Positions 34,716-43,312 of a DNA stretch of 48,819 nt are shown in pieces. Source of the DNA: Acidaminococcus intestini DSM 21505 (GTDB taxonomy: Bacteria; Bacillota; Negativicutes; Acidaminococcales; Acidaminococcaceae); the NCBI RefSeq assembly GCF_000425045.1, contig NZ_AULA01000016.1, positions 1 through 48,819 of the forward strand. The letters run 5' to 3'. Made by a program: the position numbers and the translations under genes. The notes below the pieces were generated by a model. It was given only the letters and a program-made list of their open reading frames with translations, made no database searches and was not told the DNA's origin. Within the stretch, counting starts at the first letter, position 1. Every line of letters begins with the position of its first letter.

Positions 34716-35825
34716 TCAAAGAAGGCTGTCAATGAGCGCTTTAACAAAAGCATAACGCGGCATGATGCTGCTGATCTTTCCATATTCATCCACGGAATGC
34801 GCCTTGCCGCCAATGGGTCCCAATCCGTCGATCGTGGAAATTCCAAGGGCAGCGGTAAGGTTGCCGTCACTGCCTCCGCCGGATTTGGTCCAACCAAAAG
34901 AGAGGCCTACCTTTTTTGCGGCTTCTTCCGCTTTCCGGCAGAGGGCCTCTGTTTTTTCCGAAGGGTTCATGGGCGGTCGTTTCATTCCCCCCTCGACCAT
35001 AACTTTGACGCGGTCATCAAAAGGCGTCTTGGCCCAGGCACGAAGCGCTTCATCGATGCGATGCCCTTCTGCCTCATCCTTGACGCGTGCGTCAATGACG
35101 CATTCGCAGTGGTCCGCGACCACGTTAGCAGCGGTTCCTCCCATAATGGTGCCAATATTGACGGTTGTTCCTTTTTGGGGATTGGCAAGGCCAACAATCT
35201 GCTGGCCCCAGCGCATACATTCATGAACAGCGCTGGCCCCTTGATCGGGATTGACGCCGGCATGGGCTGCAATCCCCTCAAAGATAAGTCGGTACTTGCT
35301 GATGCCCTTCCGTTCCTTGACAAGATCCCCATTGGGGCGCGCTGACTCCATGATGAGAACGGCCTTCGCCTTTCTGGCTTCCCCTTCAATGACAGGACGG
35401 GAATAAACAGAGCTGATTTCTTCATCCGGCGTGAAAAGAAGGAGGACATGGCCGGAGCTTTTCTCTCGGGCCAGGTCTTCTGCCAAATGGACCATGAAGA
35501 GGTCGCCGCATTTCATGTCCGAAGCACCAGGTCCTTTAAAATCATCCCCCTCCGTGGAAAAAGGCCGCTCCACGGCAGTGCCCGCCGGAAAGACCGTGTC
35601 CATATGACCTAATAAGAGCACATCATAGGTCTTGCCTTTGCCCCATTCCGCACGCAAGATAGGCCCCACTTCCTTACCGACAGAAATCAGTTTGGTCCGC
35701 CAAGCTGCCGCATCCAGACGTTTTTTGATCCACGCCGCTACCTTACCCGTACCAACCGCATCCCGACTGAACGATTCCAAGGCTACAAGTTCCTTGAGTT
35801 CTTCTAAAAAGATAGTTTCATTCAT
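34716..35825 (-). CDS. M20-family metallopeptidase, glutamate carboxypeptidase-like
   Basis: 369 aa, cytoplasmic (no signal peptide). Two-zinc M20 active site: His74 and Asp76 in LLGHMDTVFP, Asp103 in GPGASDMKCG, catalytic Glu135-Glu136 in FTPDEEISS, and a late His in GGKAHSVDEYG. It resembles the carboxypeptidase G2 (CPG2) and ArgE/DapE group; CPG2 removes glutamate from folates and aminobenzoyl-glutamate. Together with the convergent AbgT-type transporter this suggests glutamate release from folate fragments, but generic peptide or acyl-amino-acid hydrolysis is also possible. The start has GGAGGG upstream. It is followed upstream on the same strand by the 5-oxoprolinase operon, separated by a hairpin. 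Confidence 0.85.
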   Translation of the reverse strand: MNETIFLEELKELVALESFSRDAVGTGKVAAWIKKRLDAAAWRTKLISVGKEVGPILRAEWGKGKTYDVLLLGHMDTVFPAGTAVERPFSTEGDDFKGPGASDMKCGDLFMVHLAEDLAREKSSGHVLLLFTPDEEISSVYSRPVIEGEARKAKAVLIMESARPNGDLVKERKGISKYRLIFEGIAAHAGVNPDQGASAVHECMRWGQQIVGLANPQKGTTVNIGTIMGGTAANVVADHCECVIDARVKDEAEGHRIDEALRAWAKTPFDDRVKVMVEGGMKRPPMNPSEKTEALCRKAEEAAKKVGLSFGWTKSGGGSDGNLTAALGISTIDGLGPIGGKAHSVDEYGKISSIMPRYAFVKALIDSLL

Positions 35826-35860
35826 GAGCTACCCTCCTGTGGAAATTAAAAAGACAAAGA

Positions 35861-35901
35861 CTTGAAAAGGGAGCCCAGCCGCAGCGGGGTTCCCCTTCAA
35901 G
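35861..35901 (-). terminator. Hairpin after pxpC
   Basis: CTTGAAGGGGAACCC / GGGCTCCCTTTTCAAG forms a long stem with a loop of about 10 bases. The T-content after it on the minus strand is moderate (TCTTTGTCTTTTT). Confidence 0.65.
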
Positions 35902-36909
35902 TTAATTTTTTTTCTGCAAGGTTGCCGCAAGGGAGTCCTTAAGTGCCGCCAGATAAGTTTCCTGCTTGGCATAGCTTTTTTCTGCCTCGGTCAGGGTGGT
36001 CCATGCAAAGCAGATCTTATCACCCGGCCTCATCTGAGCAAGACGCGGCAAATCCACCAAGGCCACCTGACCAATCTTGGCATAGCCGCCTGTCGTCTGC
36101 CGATCCGCCATAAGGATGATGGGATTGCCGTCAGCCGGAACCTGAATGGCACCAAAGGTGACCGGTTCAGAAATAAGGTCCCGTTTTTCCCTAAAGGTGA
36201 GCTTCACACCTTCGAGGCGATATCCCATGCGGTCTGCCTGCATCGTAATGGTATAGGGTTCCGTCACAAAGGTGCGCTGGCTTTCCTCTGTGAACCAATC
36301 GTATTGGAGCCCTTCCATGATGCGGATGGGGCCTTTAGCAAAGACAAAGCTGCCATCAATGGACCAGGGAACCGTGACAAAGGAATCTCCTTCCTTGGCG
36401 CTGCGTTCCATTCTTCCCACAAACGCTGCTTGATGAGGACCAATGGTTCCGATAGGAAGTTCATCCCCTTTATCGATGGGACGGCCCTTGACTCCGCCGA
36501 TTTTAGCCCGCAGATAGGTACTCTTGCTTTCCATGACCTGAGGCACGTCAAACCCGCCTGCAACGGAGAGGTAGGCCCGGCTGCCGGTCTGGGCAAAGCC
36601 AAAGGTCAGGATGGCCTCCTTACGGACATAGATAGGACGATAACGGGGCACAGGCTTACCGCCCAAGGTCGCTTTCATATCGGCACCGGTCAGGGCAAAA
36701 ACCAGCCCTGCCGGCAGTACCAGAACAGGCCCGCTCATGGTCATTTCCAAAGCCCCTTCACCAGGATCGTTCTGGACGAGCAGATTGGAAAGGCGCAAGG
36801 ATACATCATCCATGGCCCCACTGACAAGAACACCAAATTTTTGATAGCCGTAGCGTCCCAGGTCCTGGAGGGTCGTCAGGGGTCCGCCTTTTTTAACGAG
36901 GATTCTCAT
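35902..36909 (-). CDS. pxpC: 5-Oxoprolinase subunit C (biotin-dependent carboxyltransferase-like domain)
   Basis: 335 aa. Subunit of the bacterial ATP-dependent 5-oxoprolinase PxpABC, which opens pyroglutamate to glutamate. It contains the urea amidolyase/KipA-like cyclophilin-fold pair of domains; GPLTTLQDLGRYGYQKFGV near residues 10-28 is the family signature, with LTGADMKATLGGKPVPRY further on. PxpB and PxpC together form the ATP-using partner of PxpA. Its start overlaps the pxpB stop by 4 bases (ATGA), so translation is coupled. It is the last gene of the operon. Confidence 0.93.
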   Translation of the reverse strand: MRILVKKGGPLTTLQDLGRYGYQKFGVLVSGAMDDVSLRLSNLLVQNDPGEGALEMTMSGPVLVLPAGLVFALTGADMKATLGGKPVPRYRPIYVRKEAILTFGFAQTGSRAYLSVAGGFDVPQVMESKSTYLRAKIGGVKGRPIDKGDELPIGTIGPHQAAFVGRMERSAKEGDSFVTVPWSIDGSFVFAKGPIRIMEGLQYDWFTEESQRTFVTEPYTITMQADRMGYRLEGVKLTFREKRDLISEPVTFGAIQVPADGNPIILMADRQTTGGYAKIGQVALVDLPRLAQMRPGDKICFAWTTLTEAEKSYAKQETYLAALKDSLAATLQKKN

Positions 36910-37679
36910 TGTGGCCGGCCTCCTTCCTCTTTCTCCTTAAGTTCCTTATATTCTTCCGGCGTAATGGAATAAAACTCAATGCGGTCCCCCGCTTCAAGCA
37001 TGCTCGGATGAGCCAAGTCGTAGGGACGGAAGAGATCCAACGGGGTACGACCAATGAGCTGCCAACCGCCCGGCGTTTCAAAGGGATACGCCCCCGTCTG
37101 GGAGCCCGCAATCCCTACGGAGCCAGCAGGGATGACAAGACGCGGTGTATCCCGCCGTGGTGTTGCAATTTCTGGGGGCAAGCCGCCTACATAAGGAAAG
37201 CCCGGAGCAAAGCCAATCATATAGACGAGGTAATCCCCACTGGTGTGGATGGAAACCACTTCTTCCGGCGTCATCTTATGGTACTCGGCTACATATTCCA
37301 GGTCAGGCCCATATTCACCACCGTAGCAGACAGGAACGCGGACCTTTTCCCGCACCGATGCTTCGCCAAAGCGCAGATCCTTCAAAAGCGCCTCCACACA
37401 AGCCTTGGCTTCGCGGTAACCCTTGGAAAGGCGGCTGTCTTCGGCAAGATGACTTGTGCGCGATAGAATCAAGGGATCATAAAAGACCGTGACTCCCGTA
37501 TAGGATGCTTCCACTTCCCGAAGTCCCGGAAAGGGATGATCCTTTAAGGCCTCTACAAGGGCACTGGCGCAGCGCAGGATCTCAGGATGGATGGCATCGC
37601 CAAAACTGACCATGAACGCGGCCTCCCCAATAGGTTGGAAACGGGGATGACAAACAAGTTCTTTCGCATCGTATTCCAT
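36906..37679 (-). CDS. pxpB: 5-Oxoprolinase subunit B (KipI-like)
   Basis: 257 aa. The C-terminal half carries the family core GFAPGFPYVGGLPPEIATPR, then GSVGIAGSQTGAYPFETPGG and WQLIGRTPLDLF. In Bacillus the homologue KipI was first described as a kinase inhibitor, but the conserved role is as a subunit of 5-oxoprolinase. It starts 12 bases after the transporter gene stop and overlaps pxpC by 4 bases. The protein is slightly longer at its N-terminus than PxpB of E. coli. Confidence 0.93.
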   Translation of the reverse strand: MEYDAKELVCHPRFQPIGEAAFMVSFGDAIHPEILRCASALVEALKDHPFPGLREVEASYTGVTVFYDPLILSRTSHLAEDSRLSKGYREAKACVEALLKDLRFGEASVREKVRVPVCYGGEYGPDLEYVAEYHKMTPEEVVSIHTSGDYLVYMIGFAPGFPYVGGLPPEIATPRRDTPRLVIPAGSVGIAGSQTGAYPFETPGGWQLIGRTPLDLFRPYDLAHPSMLEAGDRIEFYSITPEEYKELKEKEEGGRPQ

Positions 37680-37691
37680 GAAGTTTCCTCC

Positions 37692-38879
37692 TTAGCCCAA
37701 CAATTTTGGCAGCATCTTCATGACGGTCTGTCCTGCCATGTAGAGCATGACCAGGAAAACGCCCCAACCAGCATAGAACAGGAATGAAGAATGCTGGTAG
37801 CTTCCCACAATGGATTTTTTTCGGGCCGCAAGGAGCAGGGCGCCCAGCACAATTGGAAGGATCAGTCCATTGAGTGCGCCAACCACAACAAGGACCGTGA
37901 CCGGGCGACCAATAAACGAGAAGATGAAGGACGAAAAAATGATAAAAGCAATGATGAGATAACGATGGTATTTTTCAAGGACAGGGCTGAAGGTCCGAAT
38001 AAAGGACACAGACGTATAGGCGCAGCCTACAACGGACGTAATGGCCGCTGACCACATGACAATCCCAAAGATCTTGTAGCCCACATCTCCCACTGCCAGC
38101 TGGAATACAGAAGCAGGTGGGTTCTTTGGATCAAGAGTCAGTCCTTGGGCAATGACGCCCAAAGCAGCTAAAAAGAGCAGGATACGCATAAGGCTCGTGA
38201 TTCCAATGCCCATGAGGGAGCTGCGGTTGACCTGGTCCAAGTTTTCTTCACCGGAAATCCCCGCGTCAAGAAGACGGTGACCGCCGGCAAAGGTGATATA
38301 GCCGCCAACACTGCCGCCAACAAGGGTTATAATACTCATGACGTCAATTTTTTCCGGCATGAAGGTATTGGAAAGGGCAAGCCCAATGGGCGGGTGGCTC
38401 GTAAACGCCACATAGATCGTAAGGAGCACCATCAAGCCTCCGACAATCTGGGCAAAGCGGTCCATAAGGCGCCCCGCTTCCTTGTTAAGGAAAATAAAAA
38501 CGGCAATAACCGTACTGATGAGAGCACCAGCAACAGGGGAAATCCCAAAAAGAACATTCATACCGAGACCGGCACCGCCAATATTGCCGATGTTGAAGGC
38601 AAGTCCGCCGGCAACGACAAGGGCCGAAACGAAGTAGCCAAGACCCGGCAGGACTGCGTTGGCAATATCCTGACCTGGTTTTTTGGAAACGGCGATGATG
38701 CGCCACACATTGAGCTGGGTAATCGCATGGATGATGATAGTGACGAGGATGACAAAGCCAAAGCTCCCTTTGAGCTGGCTTGTAAAGACCGTTGTCTGCG
38801 TGAGAAACCCCGGTCCAATAGCACTGGTTGCCATGAGAAAGGCGGCGCCCAAAAGGACGCTGAGGTTGGATTCTTTCAT
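37692..38879 (-). CDS. NRAMP-like permease, candidate 5-oxoproline transporter
   Basis: 395 aa, about 11 helices, NRAMP superfamily by overall pattern (GPGFLTQTTVFTSQLKG at 22-38 aligns with the first helix). The DPGN metal-binding motif that true Mn/Fe NRAMP transporters carry in this helix is absent (TTVFTSQ in its place), so it probably does not carry divalent metal. YcsG-like NRAMP proteins lie inside pxpABC-type operons in Bacillus, and here it sits between pxpA and pxpB. I infer that it imports 5-oxoproline or a related compound; no direct evidence is visible. Confidence 0.8.
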   Translation of the reverse strand: MKESNLSVLLGAAFLMATSAIGPGFLTQTTVFTSQLKGSFGFVILVTIIIHAITQLNVWRIIAVSKKPGQDIANAVLPGLGYFVSALVVAGGLAFNIGNIGGAGLGMNVLFGISPVAGALISTVIAVFIFLNKEAGRLMDRFAQIVGGLMVLLTIYVAFTSHPPIGLALSNTFMPEKIDVMSIITLVGGSVGGYITFAGGHRLLDAGISGEENLDQVNRSSLMGIGITSLMRILLFLAALGVIAQGLTLDPKNPPASVFQLAVGDVGYKIFGIVMWSAAITSVVGCAYTSVSFIRTFSPVLEKYHRYLIIAFIIFSSFIFSFIGRPVTVLVVVGALNGLILPIVLGALLLAARKKSIVGSYQHSSFLFYAGWGVFLVMLYMAGQTVMKMLPKLLG

Positions 38880-38948
38880 ATTGGTTGCTCCTTTTCAGCT
38901 AATATTCAAAAGCAAGGATCGAATCAGGAAGGACCCATGGCCCCAACC

Positions 38949-39716
38949 TTACCGCAAAAACGAACCAGCGGGGGCAATCTCCACACCTTTTTCCGCAAGG
39001 GCCTTACGAATCTTCTGCACAAAGAGAAGAGCCTTCGGGCCATCACCATGTACGCAGATAGAGTCAGCCTTGATGGGAATGACCTTACCGGACAGGCAGG
39101 TCACCTTGTGGTCAAGGACCATGGAAAGCACCTGGGCGATGGACGCGTCTTCATCGGTAATCATTGCACCGGGTTTGGACCGAGGCGTCAGTGTGCCGTC
39201 TTCCTGGTAGCTTCGGTCAGCAAAGACTTCCGCAGCCGTAAGAAGGCCAATCTTTTCTGCCGCCTTGATACTTTCCGTTCCTGGCTGGGCAAAAAGGATC
39301 AGGTCCTTATCGACATCATAGACAGCCTGGGCAATGGCTTCTGCTAGGGCAGCATCCTTGGCCGCCATATTGTACATGGCTCCATGGGGTTTGACATGCT
39401 GCAGCCGTCCACCAGCCGCCTTGGCAAAAGCAGCCAGGGCACCCACTTGATAGACCACCATGGCATAAACGTCCTTAGGACTGACGGCCATGGTCCTACG
39501 GCCGAAGCCGACAAGGTCGGGATAACCGGGATGAGCCCCTAATCCAATCCGGTTTTCGTGGGCAAGGGCAATGGTTTTCTGCATGACCGCCGGATCGCCG
39601 GCATGAAAACCACAAGCAATATTGGCACTTGTGACCAGGGGGATGACCTCTTTATCCATACCAATCGTATACGCGCCAAAACTTTCACCAAGATCAGAGT
39701 TCAAATCAACCTTCAT
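38949..39716 (-). CDS. pxpA: 5-Oxoprolinase subunit A (LamB/YcsF family)
   Basis: 255 aa, normal length. The N-terminus VDLNSDLGESFGAYTIGMD and the segments ANIACGFHAGDP and KPHGAMYN are diagnostic of the LamB/YcsF family, the hydrolytic subunit of PxpABC. The product, glutamate, is a main energy source for this kind of organism. It is the first gene of the operon; the start is preceded by GGGAGGTGCAGTTAC. A promoter lies about 130 bases upstream. Confidence 0.94.
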   Translation of the reverse strand: MKVDLNSDLGESFGAYTIGMDKEVIPLVTSANIACGFHAGDPAVMQKTIALAHENRIGLGAHPGYPDLVGFGRRTMAVSPKDVYAMVVYQVGALAAFAKAAGGRLQHVKPHGAMYNMAAKDAALAEAIAQAVYDVDKDLILFAQPGTESIKAAEKIGLLTAAEVFADRSYQEDGTLTPRSKPGAMITDEDASIAQVLSMVLDHKVTCLSGKVIPIKADSICVHGDGPKALLFVQKIRKALAEKGVEIAPAGSFLR

Positions 39717-39850
39717 GTAACTGCACCTCCCAAAAATAACAACCTAACCGCTCGGACAGTCCCTTTAAAAGTGGTCCTCTCCCTGCGAAATTTTTTTCGC
39801 ACCATTTGTTTTACCACACTAATACGGAACTGTTCTAAATCGACTTCTTT

Positions 39851-39880
39851 ATTATACGGTATCGCCGATTCTTTTGCCTA
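39851..39880 (-). promoter_or_regulatory. Candidate promoter of the pxp operon
   Basis: Perfect TATAAT (39851-39856) with TAGGCA 18 bases before it on the minus strand. The leader to pxpA is about 128 bases and holds a GCGAAA..TTTCGC palindrome. Confidence 0.5.
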
Positions 39881-39887
39881 CTAATTC

Positions 39888-39918
39888 AAAAAAATCCATT
39901 CCCCGAAAGGAATGGATT
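39888..39918 (-). terminator. Terminator of the MacAB-like operon
   Basis: AATCCATTCC / GGAATGGATT stem with a 6-base loop, followed by seven T residues on the minus strand. It is about 100 bases after the small membrane-protein gene and just before the pxp promoter. Confidence 0.85.
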
Positions 39919-40019
39919 CATAAAACTGTCAATTTTTATACAATTCATCGGGGGTTTTTTCACCTTTCCCACAGGCAACGCGAAAAGGGTTTTATCTACC
40001 CGCGCTTGCAAGAGCGGAT

Positions 40020-40160
40020 TCAGTATCCCAATAAACGGACAATAAAATAATAAATGACTGCAAGGATCACAAAATAACAAAAAGCTTTGCCGCGATCCTT
40101 TAAATCAAAACGGGTCTTTGGTGTGTGGAGAAAAGCCCAGAAACCGCGGGCTTTTTCCAT
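40020..40160 (-). CDS. Small single-helix membrane protein
   Basis: 46 aa: a basic N-terminal half (MEKARGFWAFLHTPKTRFDL) and one transmembrane helix near residues 27-45 (CYFVILAVIYYFIVRLLGY). It follows the permease gene by 17 bases and ends before the operon terminator. A start eight codons earlier (40184), overlapping the permease stop, is also possible. No family is recognised; it could be an accessory or stability factor of the exporter. Confidence 0.5.
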   Translation of the reverse strand: MEKARGFWAFLHTPKTRFDLKDRGKAFCYFVILAVIYYFIVRLLGY

Positions 40161-40176
40161 AAGGATTGATTCTCTC

Positions 40177-41391
40177 TTATTCATAACGAAGCGCGTCAAT
40201 CGGATCAAGAAGAGCCGCTTTCTTGGCAGGATAAAGCCCAAAGAAAAGACCAATTCCAACAGAAAAGACGACTGAAATAATGGTTGCAAGGACCGAAATG
40301 ACAATCGGCCAGCCAATGATCCGCGCGGCAATGACAGAAACAATTGTGCCTAGGATCATGCCCGTCGTTCCGCCCGTGACACCAATGACCATGGATTCAA
40401 CGAGGAACTGCAGCAAGATATCATGGTAGGTCGCCCCAAGGGCCTTGCGGATACCGATTTCCCGCGTCCGTTCCGTTACGGAAACAAGCATGATGTTCAT
40501 AATACCGATGCCGCCGACAAGAAGACTGATGGCCGCAATGATAGCCAAAAGCAAGGTGATGGACCCCGTCGTTTCCTGAGCGGTCTTGATGATTTCTGCC
40601 AGATTCCGAACACTAAAGTCATCGTCTTCGCCCGTACGGATCTTGTGGCGTTGCCGCAGCAGCGTGACTACATCGGATTGGACCTGTTCAATCGTATTTT
40701 CATTCTCGCACTGGATCGTGATATTTCGGATATAAGTAATGCCCATCAGCCGCTGCATAGCCGTAGTAAGGGGAACAAAGACCACATCATCCTGATCCTG
40801 CCCCATAGAGGATTGTCCTTTGCTGTTTAGGACACCAACAACCCTAAAAGGGGCTTTATTGATACGGACAGTTTTCCCTACAGGATCTCCTTCGGGGAAT
40901 AGATTGTCTGCAACCGTCTGTCCTATAACACAAACCCTGTCACGGCTCGTCAGTTCTTTTTCCGTATACATACGGCCTGTCTTGATGGTATAGTTCCGGA
41001 TGTCAATGATATTAGGCGTCATGCCCTGGACCTGCGTATTCCAGTTTTGGTTTCCCGCAACAAGCTGGTAGCTGCTTTGTACGCCAGGCGCCACGTATTT
41101 GATGCCATCGACATTCTTTTCAATGGCCTTAGCATCATCATACGTCAAATGTGCCCCGCTGCCGCTGGCAATCCGCTGTCCATTGGCGGTACGTCCGCCG
41201 CTCATGACAATGAGCAGGTTACTTCCCATACTGGAGATGTTTTCCTTGACTTTTTCCTGCATCCCAAGGCCCAAGGAAACCATGGCAATGACAGCACCGA
41301 CACCGATGATGATGCCCAGCATGGTAAGAAAAGTCCGGAGCTTATTGGAAAGCATGCCTTCGAAGGCCATCTTGATGCATTCCTTCAGCAT
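40177..41391 (-). CDS. MacB-like ABC transporter permease
   Basis: 404 aa. One N-terminal transmembrane helix (about 20-42, MLGIIIGVGAVIAMVSLGLG), a large MacB-type extracytoplasmic domain (45-280) and three C-terminal FtsX-type helices with the conserved ERTREIGIRKALGA near 308-321. I start at ATG 41391, two bases after the TGA of the ATPase gene, with GGAGG inside the end of that gene; the longer frame overlaps it. With the ATPase and the HlyD-like adaptor it makes a tripartite-style exporter of peptides, antibiotics or lipids. Negativicutes have an outer membrane, so export across two membranes is plausible. The substrate is unknown. Confidence 0.88.
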   Translation of the reverse strand: MLKECIKMAFEGMLSNKLRTFLTMLGIIIGVGAVIAMVSLGLGMQEKVKENISSMGSNLLIVMSGGRTANGQRIASGSGAHLTYDDAKAIEKNVDGIKYVAPGVQSSYQLVAGNQNWNTQVQGMTPNIIDIRNYTIKTGRMYTEKELTSRDRVCVIGQTVADNLFPEGDPVGKTVRINKAPFRVVGVLNSKGQSSMGQDQDDVVFVPLTTAMQRLMGITYIRNITIQCENENTIEQVQSDVVTLLRQRHKIRTGEDDDFSVRNLAEIIKTAQETTGSITLLLAIIAAISLLVGGIGIMNIMLVSVTERTREIGIRKALGATYHDILLQFLVESMVIGVTGGTTGMILGTIVSVIAARIIGWPIVISVLATIISVVFSVGIGLFFGLYPAKKAALLDPIDALRYE

Positions 41392-41392
41392 A

Positions 41393-42076
41393 TCATTCCC
41401 TCCGTTCATCCTTGATGAGCTTCCCATCCCGGATGGTCAGGATGCGCTGCGTCATATCAGCCAGTTCCGGTTCATGAGTAACCATGATGACGGTCTTGCC
41501 CATATGGTTCAATTTTTCAAAGATATCTATGATTTCCAAGGTTGATTTGGTATCAAGGTTTCCTGTCGGTTCATCGGCCATGATGATAGCCGGGTCATTG
41601 ATGAGCGCCCGCGCAATGGCGACACGCTGACGCTGCCCACCGCTCATCTCATTGGGTTTATGGTAAAGCCGCGCGCCGAGCCCCACTTCAGTAAGGGCCT
41701 TCTCGGCCCGCTCGGTCCTCTCCTTGAGATCGACCCCAGCGTAGATCAGGGGAAGAGCCACATTGTCTACAGCCGACAGGCGGGACAGGAGATTGAAGCT
41801 CTGGAACACAAAGCCAATGCGGGCATTGCGCGTATGGGCCAGTTCATCATCTGTATAACGGGCAATATTCTTACCTTCGAGGATATACTCCCCCGATGTC
41901 GGGCGGTCAAGACAGCCCAAGACATTCATCAACGTCGACTTCCCGCTTCCTGAAGGCCCTACGATGGAAGTAAATTTACCCTTTTCGAAACTGACAGTAA
42001 GATGGTTCAGGGCATAAACCGTCGTATCCCCCATCGCATAACTTTTTACAATATCCTTTAGTTCAATGACGTTCAT
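41393..42076 (-). CDS. MacB/LolD-type ABC transporter ATPase
   Basis: 227 aa, typical length. Walker A GPSGSGKST near residue 40, signature MSGGQRQRVAIARAL near 144, Walker B IIMADEPTGNLD near 165 and the H-loop His in MVTHEP. The sequence VGPSGSGKSTLMNVLGCLD is characteristic of the MacB/LolD/FtsE group. It powers the FtsX-type permease encoded directly downstream. The gene order is adaptor, ATPase, permease, all closely spaced. Confidence 0.93.
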   Translation of the reverse strand: MNVIELKDIVKSYAMGDTTVYALNHLTVSFEKGKFTSIVGPSGSGKSTLMNVLGCLDRPTSGEYILEGKNIARYTDDELAHTRNARIGFVFQSFNLLSRLSAVDNVALPLIYAGVDLKERTERAEKALTEVGLGARLYHKPNEMSGGQRQRVAIARALINDPAIIMADEPTGNLDTKSTLEIIDIFEKLNHMGKTVIMVTHEPELADMTQRILTIRDGKLIKDERRE

Positions 42077-42097
42077 GGATTCGCTTTCCTCCCTTCA

Positions 42098-43162
42098 TCA
42101 AATGGGAGGACCTCCGCGCTGCTGCGTCTTAACGATCACAGTCTTGACTTCAAGTTCATCGCCCTCCTCAAGGTCACCGCTCACCGCAATCCGGTCTTCA
42201 CCCTGCATAAGGACCTTGACGTCCACTTCCCGTGCTGTGCCCGACGCCCGATCAAGGACCTTCACATACTTTCTGTCCCCGCTGGTAAAGAGGCATTTGG
42301 AAGAAATGGAAAGGGCATCATCCACTTCCCCGATGATGACATTGGCCCGTGCCGTCATGGTCGGAAGGAGCTTGTTGTCCACATTGTCAACATCGACATA
42401 GCAAGTATAGTAATTGACATTGTTAGTTGTCGTCGCACTTCGGCTGATGAGGGAAATGATTCCCTTAAACGTTTCATCAGGATAGGCATCAACGGTAAAC
42501 TCAACTGTCTGGCCGTCCTTGATCTGGCCAATATCGGATTCATCGACCATGAGCTCAATCTGCATCTTATCCAAGGTCGCTACATTCATGATGACCTGCG
42601 GCGTCGAAACACCGGGCGATACCGTCTGTCCTACAGGAGTCGGTTTGCCAATGACATACCCGTCAATCGGGGACGTAATGATCGTATCGTTGGTATTTGA
42701 AACAGCCTGTTCATAGTCTGCCTTGGCATAATCATAATTGGCCTTGGCCGTATCAAAGACGCTCTGGGAAATGGCGCCTTCCTCGAGAAGCTGCGCATCC
42801 CGCCGATAAGTGGCTTCCCGGTCTGACAGAGTAGCTTCTTTCATCACCTGGGTCTTCATCAGGGACGTATCATCAAGTTTCAAGAGCGGCTGTCCTGCCG
42901 TAACATGCTGATTTTCCTTGACATAGACCGCAACGATACGACCCGTAATCTTCGAGTTGATTTCAACATTGTCTTGGGCACTCAGTGCGCCTGTAGCCGA
43001 AACAGTCTGGCGTACTGTTTCCCGGCTCACCGTGTCCGTACGGATCTGTGCCAAAGCCTCTTTGGCTTTCTTGTCCTTGTACCAGAGGCCGCCAGCTGCC
43101 GCGGCTGCCAAAAGAACGGCCAAACAGCCGACAAGGATACGATGTTTCTTCAAAAAATCCAC
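42098..43162 (-). CDS. HlyD/MacA-family periplasmic adaptor
   Basis: 354 aa. An N-terminal membrane anchor (about 8-25, Ala-rich), then a biotinyl-lipoyl-like domain (NVEINSKITGRIVAVYVKEN), a coiled-coil hairpin (about 95-150, with DREATYRRDAQLLEEGAISQ), and beta-barrel domains. This is the membrane-fusion subunit of a MacAB-type pump. I start at GTG 43162, with GAGGTGG eight bases upstream; the longer frame begins with low-complexity residues. No clear promoter is seen before it; partial read-through from proA past the 43270-43300 hairpin is possible. Confidence 0.85.
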   Translation of the reverse strand: MDFLKKHRILVGCLAVLLAAAAAGGLWYKDKKAKEALAQIRTDTVSRETVRQTVSATGALSAQDNVEINSKITGRIVAVYVKENQHVTAGQPLLKLDDTSLMKTQVMKEATLSDREATYRRDAQLLEEGAISQSVFDTAKANYDYAKADYEQAVSNTNDTIITSPIDGYVIGKPTPVGQTVSPGVSTPQVIMNVATLDKMQIELMVDESDIGQIKDGQTVEFTVDAYPDETFKGIISLISRSATTTNNVNYYTCYVDVDNVDNKLLPTMTARANVIIGEVDDALSISSKCLFTSGDRKYVKVLDRASGTAREVDVKVLMQGEDRIAVSGDLEEGDELEVKTVIVKTQQRGGPPI

Positions 43163-43269
43163 GTTATTCCCCACCTCATTTACTGTAAGCGGAAGGAACC
43201 CTTGGACCAAGGCTCCTCCCGGCAGGAAAAAGGTCCTGCTCCCCACTCCACATACTGGGTTTATGATAA

Positions 43270-43300
43270 CAATCCTTCATGAAGAAATCATGAAGGATTG
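43270..43300 (-). terminator. Hairpin after proA
   Basis: A perfect 13-bp stem (CAATCCTTCATGA / TCATGAAGGATTG) with a 5-base loop. The tail on the minus strand (TTATCAT) is a weak T-tract, so some read-through to the exporter operon may occur. Confidence 0.55.
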
Positions 43301-43312
43301 TAAAAGATTCCG

